This document shows positions 57,029 to 64,000 of a stretch of DNA of 64,000 nt, piece by piece. The notes below the pieces were generated by a model that did no database searches, was not told the DNA's origin, and saw nothing but the letters and a program-made list of their open reading frames with translations. Each line of letters starts with the position of its first letter. Within the stretch, counting starts at the first letter, position 1. The DNA lies in the NCBI GenBank assembly GCA_028284775.1, contig JANQRB010000040.1, positions 1 through 64,000 of the forward strand, written 5' to 3'. The position numbers were made by a program, and so were the translations under genes. The stretch is from Candidatus Kapaibacterium sp. Lineage in GTDB: Bacteria; Bacteroidota; Ignavibacteria; Kapaibacteriales; UBA7675.

Positions 57029-57765
57029 GAAATTGCCGCCTGTCGATCAGCAGCGCTGAGGCCCGAATGATAAGATGCAGCGCAGAAAAGCCTAAAAATA
57101 TGGGAATTCGCTCTTCCAGGCAAACGGCGGTCGACTTGACCACTCAGGGAAGCGTCAGATTCCAGGTCAGCTCAGCTCATTCGATTACAACGGAATCGCC
57201 GGTTGAAACTTCATTGTCCCAGGCCTTGCTTGTCTCTCTCGCATATAGATGTCAATATGAAAGCAGTCGCACAACATGATGACGGATCCCTCAATCGGTC
57301 TTTATCGGAATATCAGCTGGCTACATCCGATAACACATAATTCCGTGTGACTCTCGACAGCAGATCCCTATTGCGCCTTAGCCATTCCCATCTCCTCGAT
57401 CTGCCTTCCCCCCGGTGCATTCGCGGACAGCGACGTCATCCCCGGCAGGTCGCTCGGTGAATCACTACAGCCTGGTTGAAGATTGCTCGGGAAGAAAAAA
57501 GATGACCGGCGATTGATGAAGCGCCGGGTGCCAGGTTGGCCGGCGGATAGCAGCAAACAAAAATGACGATTCTTGTTCGAAACGGAATTGTTGACCAACA
57601 AGACCCGTCCTGCCATCTTGTGGAGCCGTCATTTTTACGTCCTTTAGTTTTGCACGAATTTAACCTCCATCGCATTCGAATGCCCCGGGATGCCTGGCGT
57701 CCGGGGGCTCCCTGCTCAATCCGCCGTCGCCGGTTACTCTTAGCGCTCAGGCCGCCGTCTGCCTG
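57029..57765. other. intergenic region between TPR7 and the giant D promoter block
   Basis: About 740 bp without a recognisable gene. Short frames on both strands match no family I know and lack ribosome sites. Confidence 0.4.
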
Positions 57766-57918
57766 CTGTTGTATTTTTGTTGTAGTGCCGGCAATGCTGC
57801 TTCGCCCTAGATTGCTTCTGTGATTGATTAATCAGTGTATCACGCAGTCGACAAGCTTCCGACGCGGCGGATAATATCGTCCTTCCAGGGGATGAACCGC
57901 CGCGTTGAGCTGACTGCC
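57766..57918 (+). promoter_or_regulatory. solo type-2 promoter and leader (copy upstream of the stub)
   Basis: CTGTTGTA at 57766 and TTGTTGTA at 57777 (11-bp spacing), and TAGATTG at 57808 (31 bp after the second). GTGATTGATTAATCA, CAGTCGACAAGCTT, the stem CGCGGCGG (57863-57870) / CCGCCGCG (57897-57904) and AGCTGACTGCC follow. It is the best-preserved match to the giant C leader. Confidence 0.6.
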
Positions 57919-58026
57919 CCGCTTCCGGCCGGGCGTTAAGCAGGTGCTTTGTCGACATCCATCTTTACTCTGCTCGATGGATTTGCGAGAGACATCCCGT
58001 TCTGTTTACTGCAGGAATTGACAACG

Positions 58027-58074
58027 ATGGACTTTAACAATTTTCGAGATCTTCAAAAGACCGGGAAGCGCTGA
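58027..58074 (+). pseudogene. 15-codon stub, probable start of a lost giant gene
   Basis: ATG 58027 gives MDFNNFRDLQKTGKR, then TGA. The position about 110 bp after a complete type-2 leader, and the FNNFRDLQK wording that loosely resembles the giant E start (FNILRQLKKY), suggest an N-terminal stump. A second promoter block begins at 58090. Confidence 0.4.
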
Positions 58075-58089
58075 TTCAGCCTGTATGCT

Positions 58090-58400
58090 TTGTTGTAATT
58101 TTGTTGTAGTGTATTGCGTTGTTGACTTCCCTAGTTTGCGTTTGTGATTGATTAATCAGCTCTGGTGCTCTTTCAAATTAGTTGATTCTGTACTTCCCTC
58201 CCCTTATGGTAAGGGGAGGTTAGGAGGGGTTAGAAGTATTTAAGGACTTCCTAACTCCCCTAGCCCCTCTTCAACAAAGAGGGGGACTTGAAATTAACTT
58301 AGTTGACAAAGCTCTAGTGCGGCAGTCCTGCTAGCTTCCGGCGCGGCGGACTCGACACCGTTGACCATCCGGGTCGTTCCGACGCGCCGAGCTGACTGCC
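58090..58400 (+). promoter_or_regulatory. giant D promoter and leader (type 2), split by a repeat element
   Basis: TTGTTGTA at 58090 and 58101 (11-bp spacing), and TAGTTTG at 58132 (31 bp after the second). GTGATTGATTAATCA ends at 58158, where a palindromic repeat interrupts the block. After 58320 come GCAGTC, AGCTTCCG, a CGGCGCG (58339-58345) / CGCGCCG (58383-58389) stem and AGCTGACTGCC. The core promoter lies upstream of the insertion, so the repeat sits in the leader RNA. Confidence 0.6.
58158..58320 (-). repeat. third copy of the palindrome-rich repeat element, inside the giant D leader
   Basis: The minus strand matches the 4772-5115 units: ...AACTAAGTTAATTTCAAGTCC, CCCCTCTTT, GGGGCTAGGGGAGTTAGGAAG and the GAAAGAGCAC end. 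It is flanked by AGCTCTGGTGC (58158-58168) and AGCTCTAGTGC (58310-58320), a near-direct repeat. Comparison with the uninterrupted copy at 57766-57918 shows where it entered. Confidence 0.75.
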
Positions 58401-58582
58401 GTGAAGCAAAGAACAAATCCGACTTTTAACAACCGGCAATTGCGAAGCCCATTCCCTGGAATGGGAGAGGGAATTCTGGTCGATACCTAAAAAAAACTCT
58501 GATCGGCGAATGCCGAACCAGCAAAGTGAATTTGAACAAAAACTGTCATAAAGAGACAAATTATTAAACAGGAGTCTAACTA

Positions 58583-61500
58583 ATGATCGCTCTTATCAAT
58601 GAAACACAGGCCAGGCGAACGCTTGCGATGCTCTTCGTTTTCTTGTGCGCCGTCTGCCAGGCCTGGCCGGCGACGCGTCTTGTAACGAGCACGGCCGATG
58701 ACGGCAGTCCCGGCACGCTGCGCTACGAAGTCGCTCATTCCCAGGACGGCGATGTCATCGCCATTACGACTACGGGAACACTCATAGTGACGAGCGGGAA
58801 CATTAGCTTTGCGAGCAGTATTACGATCACAGTTCAAAGCGTGACGCAGGCAACGATTGACGGCAACAACAACAGCCGAATATTTCAGGTCGAGGGAGGT
58901 ACCGTGACCTTTGCCAATCTCGTCTTGCAGAACGGCAATGCGTCGTCGGGCGGCGGCGGCATATTCATTATGGGCGGCGATGTGCGCATCGATAATTGCG
59001 TTTTCGACGGCAATGACGGCGGGGTCGAAGGCGGCGCCTTGGGTATTGACGACTTTGTATCGACACCGACGGTATTTGCGACCTCTTGCACTTTTCGTAA
59101 TAATTTTACGAGCGACGGTGAAGGCGGTCAGGGCGGTGCTGTATCGATAATCGATAGCCGGGTAAGCTTTCATTACTGCTCTTTTGCTTCGAATACGGCG
59201 CTTACGCTTGGCGGCGCTGTTTATCTGAGGCGCAGCGCCGTCACATTTGCAAATTGTGAGATCAGCACCAATAATCAGGCCTCTCGCGGAGGAGGCCTGT
59301 TTGCGGACGGGGCGACTGTGCAACTCAGGCTGCAGGCGACAATTATTGACGGCAATTCCGCGACCAGAGGAGGTGGCGGCCTTTATTCCGAAGACGCAAT
59401 GATCCGAGCAACCGGTTGCACGATTCGCAACAATCGAGCCCAGGGCAACTTGAATGGCGGCGGCGTATACCTGGACGGCTCCCTGGTACAATTCGATTAT
59501 TGTTCGATTAGTTCGAACACAGCGCAAGCGAATGGCGGCGCTGCGTATATTCGAAGCGGTATGGTCACCTTTGCCAACTGCGAAGTCAGTACCAATAGCG
59601 CCGTGTCAAACGGCGGCAGCTTATTCGTCGGCACCGGCGCTTCACTCACACTTAAACATTCGACCTTCGATGATAATGCCGCTGACTACGGCGGTGCGCT
59701 CTTTTCCATCGGGAATGGTGAAGTCGTCCGGATTAGTTCCTGCACCTTTGCGAATAATCGCGCCACAAACAGCGGCGGCGCTATCGGAAATGAAGGTGGT
59801 ACTATTACGATTGCCTCATGTAGCTTCTACAACAATCGGACGCTGAACAGTTTGGGCGGCGCAATTGAACACGATAGCGGAACGACAGTCATCACGACCA
59901 GTACCTTTTCCGCTAATTCGTCCGGTACGGACGGGGGCGCAATCGCAACCGATGGCGAGGGCCTCGGCATTTTTAACAGCACATTTTCGGCCAATACAGC
60001 CAATGAATCCGGCGGCGCTATCGATTCGCCCAGCGCAGTGGATATAATTAATGTCACTTTCACGGGCAATGTCGCGGACAATGACAATAACGGTACGGGC
60101 GACGGCGGCGCCATCCGCAGCAGTACCGGCATGTTTAAAAGCAACCTGGTGGCGGGCAATATCGACCGCGGCGGCGAGTTCCCCGACATTGCCTCGAATG
60201 TAATGTCGGACGGCTTTAACCTGATCGGCGATGTCGGCAACCTTGACTTTTCAAACAATACGAGCGGCGATAAGTACGGCGATCCGAATGCCACGACAAC
60301 GCCCAATGCCGGCGCGAGTGAATCGAGCGCCGCCATCGATCCCTTACTTGCTCCTCTGGCCGACAACGGTGGTTTTACGCTGACGCATGCTTTGCAGCCG
60401 GGCAGCCCGGCGATTAACGCCAGCACGACAGCCGGTACCTCCCTGCTGGATCAGCGCGGCGCATTGCGTTTCGGCGCGCCCGATATCGGCGCATTCGAAG
60501 CCAGTCTTGTCGCGGTCAGCATTGCCGGCCCCACGGCTCCCTGCGCCCGACTCGGTACAAACTACAGCACTGAATTCTTTGCGGACGCGAGCTACACCTG
60601 GCAGGTCACGGGCGCTACGATTACCGCAGGGCAGGGAACGACGAGCGCCACGGTCATCTGGACTGGCGGCACAGCGGCTTCCATTACCGTGAGCGTCTCC
60701 TTCGGCGGCAGCCCCCTGGTGACGACGCTTAGCGTGATGCCGACGCTCAATCTTCCTCAGTTGGATTATGTGCTAACCGACGAGAACCTGCCGGTGACGC
60801 TGAATGTGCTCGCCAATGACCTCGGCGCCGGGCTTCAGCTTGCGTCCGTAGGAGCGGCGATAGACGGCAGTGTGATCTTTGCGAGTTCGGGAAGCCTTAC
60901 GTATACGCCGAATGCCGGCTTTACGGGGCTGGAAATCTTCAGCTACACGGTGGATAACGGTATGGGCTGCATCGCTAGCGGCGAGGTCGTCGTGGCTGTA
61001 GCTCCGATTGAAGACGCGGAAGAAAGCCTGAAATACATTGAGAGGGAGAAGGACAAAGCGGGCGGTGTGCGGGGCCTGCGGCGCGTTGCAGCCGTGGCGG
61101 TGAGTCGCGACGGCCGCCATGTTTATGCCGCCGGGCGGACGTATCACTCCATCGTGATTTTTGAACGCAACAGCACGACCGGATCAATCAGCTACCTGGG
61201 CCGCGTGCGAAATGGCAGCGGGGGAGTGCAGGGGCTAAAAAATGTGATCGATGTAGCTGTCAGCTCCGATGGGCAAAACGTCTATGCGGCGGGCTATGGC
61301 GGCGACGCTGTTGCGGTGTTTGCGCGTAACCCTCTCACGGGCGCATTAAGCTTCCTGGAACAGAAAAAGCAGGGCGCGACGGACGGCGGCGCGAGCATCG
61401 ACGGCCTGAGGCGACCAATCGGCATCGCCCTGAGTCCCGGCGGTCGCAGCCTGTACGTCAGTGGTCATGCTTCCAATGCCCTGGCGGTATTCCGGCGCAA

Positions 61501-62782
61501 TTCCACGACAGGCAGCTTGAGCTTCCTGGAATGTCACAAAGACGGCAGGGATGGCGTGGACGGCCTCAAAGGGGCCTACGGCATCGCCGTCAGCGTCGAT
61601 GGAAAGACGGTCTATGCAACCGGTCATAAGGAGCACAAGGTGGCGGTCTTCGCGCGCAGCCTCACCAGCGGCAGTCTGAGCTTTGTCGAATGTCACAAAG
61701 ACGGCAGCGGAGGCGTCGACGGTCTGCGCGGCGCCATCGCCGTGACTGTCAGCCCCGACGCACGAAGCGTCTACGTAGCCGGTAACAGGGACAAAGCCCT
61801 GGCGGTATTCAAGCGCGACACCAGTGGCAGCCTGTCCTTTCTCGAACGTCTGCGCGATGGACTTAACGGAACGGATGGCCTGAACGGCGCCTTTGATGTA
61901 GCCGTGAGCGGCGACGGCGCCAATGTTTACGCCGTCGGCGCATCAGACAGGGCTCTGGCAATGTTCCAGCGCGATTCCGAAGGAAAGCTGAGCTACCTGA
62001 GCCTGCATCGCGACGGCCAGGCCGGAGTTGACGGCTTAAACGGCGTACGCGGCCTGAGCGTCAGCGCCGACAGCCGGCACATCTACTGCGCCGGAACCTA
62101 TGACAACGCGGTTTCCGCTTTCTTTCGCAACCGTCAGCCGCAGGCGGCGGACGACATCACAACGGTCGCGCTTAACTCTGCGCGGACCGTCTTGGTACTC
62201 CTCAACGACAGCGACCCGGATAGTCACGCATTAACAATTACGAATGTCACGGGGGCCAGCCTGGGCACAGCCACCATCAGCGGCGGCGGCACGACGATCG
62301 ACTACAGCGCGGGCGCTGTTGCCGGGGCGGACAGCTTTAGCTACACGATCGAGGACGGACATGGAGGAAGCAGCACCGCTAGCGTGAGTGTTAATGTGGT
62401 CCTGGTCAAGAGCGGTGTCGAAGGGCCGGCGTGGGACAGCGGCAGTCCCCCGGTCCCGGAGACCGCGGCTTTTGTTAACAACGGCGGCGGCAGGCTTGTA
62501 AGTGCGACGGTGAATCCCAATCCCGTGCGGGATGAAGCGCGGCTTAATTTCGCACTCGACCGCGCGACGCATTTGCGTATCAGCATCAGCGACATGCACG
62601 GGCGTATTATCGCGCGATTGGCGGATGCTGACTATGGCGCCGGCAGTCATACTCTGAGCTGGCGCGTCACATTGGATAGGGCCGCGCGCCTCAGCGCCGG
62701 CAGCTACCTGATCGTCTTGCAAGAAGTGAATCAACAGGAAGTGCCGCAGCGATGGACGCTGCCCTTTATTGTACTGCCCTGA
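58583..62782 (+). CDS. giant T9SS surface protein D (beta-helix head, lactonase-type propeller)
   Basis: 1399 residues, with AGGAG before ATG 58583. Signal peptide about 1-30 (MLFVFLCAVCQAWPA). Residues 31-640 form a right-handed beta-helix of the Pmp/choice-of-anchor type, with repeated GGAI/GGGI and F.NC.F..N turns (for example GGALGIDD, GGGLFADG, GGAIGNEGG) and a closing ALQPGSPAINAST..LLDQRG..R motif. The shared C-terminal module follows: PKD-like (650-725), Ig/VCBS-like (728-805), seven blades (810-1185), VCBS/cadherin-like (1185-1280), T9SS sorting domain (VNPNPVRDEARLNF, about 1305-1399). FG-GAP and cadherin arrays are missing. It is probably a surface binding protein; the helix could be an adhesin or enzyme scaffold. 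Confidence 0.9.
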   Translation: MIALINETQARRTLAMLFVFLCAVCQAWPATRLVTSTADDGSPGTLRYEVAHSQDGDVIAITTTGTLIVTSGNISFASSITITVQSVTQATIDGNNNSRIFQVEGGTVTFANLVLQNGNASSGGGGIFIMGGDVRIDNCVFDGNDGGVEGGALGIDDFVSTPTVFATSCTFRNNFTSDGEGGQGGAVSIIDSRVSFHYCSFASNTALTLGGAVYLRRSAVTFANCEISTNNQASRGGGLFADGATVQLRLQATIIDGNSATRGGGGLYSEDAMIRATGCTIRNNRAQGNLNGGGVYLDGSLVQFDYCSISSNTAQANGGAAYIRSGMVTFANCEVSTNSAVSNGGSLFVGTGASLTLKHSTFDDNAADYGGALFSIGNGEVVRISSCTFANNRATNSGGAIGNEGGTITIASCSFYNNRTLNSLGGAIEHDSGTTVITTSTFSANSSGTDGGAIATDGEGLGIFNSTFSANTANESGGAIDSPSAVDIINVTFTGNVADNDNNGTGDGGAIRSSTGMFKSNLVAGNIDRGGEFPDIASNVMSDGFNLIGDVGNLDFSNNTSGDKYGDPNATTTPNAGASESSAAIDPLLAPLADNGGFTLTHALQPGSPAINASTTAGTSLLDQRGALRFGAPDIGAFEASLVAVSIAGPTAPCARLGTNYSTEFFADASYTWQVTGATITAGQGTTSATVIWTGGTAASITVSVSFGGSPLVTTLSVMPTLNLPQLDYVLTDENLPVTLNVLANDLGAGLQLASVGAAIDGSVIFASSGSLTYTPNAGFTGLEIFSYTVDNGMGCIASGEVVVAVAPIEDAEESLKYIEREKDKAGGVRGLRRVAAVAVSRDGRHVYAAGRTYHSIVIFERNSTTGSISYLGRVRNGSGGVQGLKNVIDVAVSSDGQNVYAAGYGGDAVAVFARNPLTGALSFLEQKKQGATDGGASIDGLRRPIGIALSPGGRSLYVSGHASNALAVFRRNSTTGSLSFLECHKDGRDGVDGLKGAYGIAVSVDGKTVYATGHKEHKVAVFARSLTSGSLSFVECHKDGSGGVDGLRGAIAVTVSPDARSVYVAGNRDKALAVFKRDTSGSLSFLERLRDGLNGTDGLNGAFDVAVSGDGANVYAVGASDRALAMFQRDSEGKLSYLSLHRDGQAGVDGLNGVRGLSVSADSRHIYCAGTYDNAVSAFFRNRQPQAADDITTVALNSARTVLVLLNDSDPDSHALTITNVTGASLGTATISGGGTTIDYSAGAVAGADSFSYTIEDGHGGSSTASVSVNVVLVKSGVEGPAWDSGSPPVPETAAFVNNGGGRLVSATVNPNPVRDEARLNFALDRATHLRISISDMHGRIIARLADADYGAGSHTLSWRVTLDRAARLSAGSYLIVLQEVNQQEVPQRWTLPFIVLP

Positions 62783-62816
62783 GAAACGACTACGACTAGT
62801 ACTTGAGCTAAACGGA

Positions 62817-62849
62817 CCCGGCCGGCTTTCTGCCCGCCGGGTTTTATTT
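62817..62849 (+). terminator. intrinsic terminator of giant D
   Basis: CCCGGCCGGC (62817-62826) pairs with GCCCGCCGGG (62832-62841) with one C-C mismatch around a 5-nt loop, and TTTTATTT follows, 35 bp after the stop codon. Confidence 0.85.
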
Positions 62850-63474
62850 CGCAGCCAGGATAAGCTGACCGATACTCCGATGCGAAGCTGATCCGGCCTT
62901 CGGCTCGCAAAAGTGAAGCCCGACGCAAACAATCGCCGTTGCGGACGACGACCCTCGCGTTCGACCCGATTCCGAACCATGGCAGGACACGGTCGGAAGC
63001 GCAGCCTGCGTCGCACTCTTCGGGCGGCATTCAGCGCGGACAGACTTAGCTCCTTTTTATTCATCCGATCGTGACAATAGCTTATACGGAGCCTGCATAT
63101 TATCAGTGCTTCCTCATACTTTCAGCGCAGCGAATCCTTCTGTGGGCAGCTTGTAGTGTTTCAGCCGTGTTTGAATCGTGATTGTTCAGTCCACCTGCTT
63201 GTTTGTCCAATCCCGGGTTCTTTCCTGATCGCTACTATCTCCAAGTAAAACAATGTTTCGTTAGTTCGCCTGCGCGCAGCAGGCGTCGGTTAATAATTCT
63301 TTCCATTTTGCCGAATCCACTTTCCTGCGCAGATTAGCACTGACTGACGACCGTGGATTTCATCTTTGCAAACCTGTCGAAGCTTTGAGCAGGATGAATA
63401 CTCGGGTCGTGAATGTTCTCAGCGCCAGGCCCGATCCTATTGTACTTCCCTATCCAACAGGAGCCCACAGTCCT
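62850..63474 (+). other. upstream region of giant E
   Basis: No gene seen. CTGTGGGC at 63140 and TTGTAGTG at 63151 are 11 bp apart and resemble the operator pair. No TA box lies 31 bp downstream; GTGATTG at 63178 is the nearest related block. It may be a degenerate or different promoter. Confidence 0.3.
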
Positions 63475-64000
63475 ATGCCTCGTACCGGCAATACGTCAGT
63501 ATTTAACATTCTCCGACAACTAAAGAAGTATCTGCGTCAGCTTCGTCGCCGCGAGGGCGATCGGGCTTCGGGGAGTATTTCTCGTCGACCTGCTTTGCTC
63601 CGGCGACGTGTCGCGCGACTTCTGGCGATTCTGGCCCCCGGTCGTCAGTGCACGTGGGCTCTGAGAGCGAGCGGCGTCCTGCTGCTCGCCGCGTCCGGTC
63701 TGAAGGCGCAGCCTGAGATCACTAGTTTCAGCCCGGCCACCAATGCGATCAATGTGGCGCTGAATGCCAACATCGCAGTCAGCTTCAGCGAGACGATGAG
63801 CTCGGCGACCCTGACGGCTGCCCATGTTCGCATTTTCGGTTCGCAAGCCGGTTTTCTGTCCACGACGGGCGTCCTGAGCGGCAACCCGCTGCGTATTTTC
63901 AATCCGAACGATGACTTTCATCCCGGTGAGTTGATCTCGGTCAGCGTCACCGGAGCGACGAACACCAGCGGCACGATGCTGGCCGCCCCTCTGGTGTTTC
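63475..64000 (+). CDS. giant T9SS-type surface protein E, N-terminal part (cut by window end)
   Basis: 175 codons without a stop to the window edge. ATG 63475 has GGAG about 11-15 nt upstream. Residues 1-78 are a long Arg-rich signal peptide (LRQLKKYLRQLRRREGD, then a hydrophobic core ending LLLAASGLKA). Residues 80-175 match the first Big_5-like domain of giants A and B (ITSFSPATNAINVALNANIAVSFS...FGSQAGFLSTTG...HPGELISVSVTGA). An FG-GAP propeller is expected beyond the edge, by analogy only. It follows giant D on the same strand, behind its terminator. Confidence 0.85.
   Translation, partial: MPRTGNTSVFNILRQLKKYLRQLRRREGDRASGSISRRPALLRRRVARLLAILAPGRQCTWALRASGVLLLAASGLKAQPEITSFSPATNAINVALNANIAVSFSETMSSATLTAAHVRIFGSQAGFLSTTGVLSGNPLRIFNPNDDFHPGELISVSVTGATNTSGTMLAAPLVF

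Noticed and set aside
57368..57616. Short leftward frame in the gap before giant D
   Set aside because: No ribosome site, no family match and low-complexity wording.
58090..58400. Invertible promoter or phase-variation switch before giant D
   Set aside because: The two promoter copies are in direct orientation, and no recombinase gene or inverted-repeat pair flanking a promoter was seen.

Overview
The window looks like a chromosomal stretch from a fairly GC-rich member of the Bacteroidota or wider FCB group. The evidence is C-terminal type IX secretion (T9SS) sorting domains, TAnnTTTG-type -7 promoter boxes, DUF4199 and DUF6702 families, TPR proteins ending in a LuxR-like HTH, and a TonB receptor with a carboxypeptidase-regulatory N-terminus. 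I saw no rRNA, tRNA, CRISPR array, integrase or transposase.

Layout: (1) 1-2506, two tandem TPR/HTH regulators. (2) 2553-5713, a leftward ArsR / SRPBCC / DUF4199 / AlkD cluster split by two tandem 172-bp palindrome-rich repeats. (3) 5983-37719, three giant T9SS surface proteins (A 6279-13514, B 16225-25041, C 30692-35221) interleaved with four TPR/HTH regulators and scraps of dead relatives. (4) 38086-48655, a frameshifted secreted esterase/metallopeptidase-like gene, a TonB receptor, a MalT-like regulator with a small partner, and a thioredoxin-reductase-like flavoprotein. (5) 48964-57028, a decayed regulator-plus-giant cassette, a secreted ASST/YHYH protein with a DUF6702 partner, a CTD-only small protein and another TPR/HTH regulator. 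(6) 57766-64000, tandem promoter copies followed by giant D (58583-62782) and the start of giant E.

The central theme is a modular gene family. Giants A-D share one C-terminal half: PKD-like domain, Ig/VCBS-like domain, a seven-blade YVTN/lactonase-type propeller, cadherin-like domain and T9SS sorting domain. They carry different heads: two 7-repeat FG-GAP propellers plus cadherin repeats (A), three such propellers (B), cadherin-like repeats only (C), or a right-handed beta-helix (D). Seven upstream regions share a direct repeat YTGTWGTA with 11-bp spacing, whose proximal copy starts exactly 31 bp before a TA box. This looks like the operator of a shared activator, and the TPR/HTH regulators scattered among the giants are the obvious candidates. 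Remnants (CTD scraps, HTH scraps, solo promoters, a 15-codon stub) show repeated duplication and loss of these cassettes.
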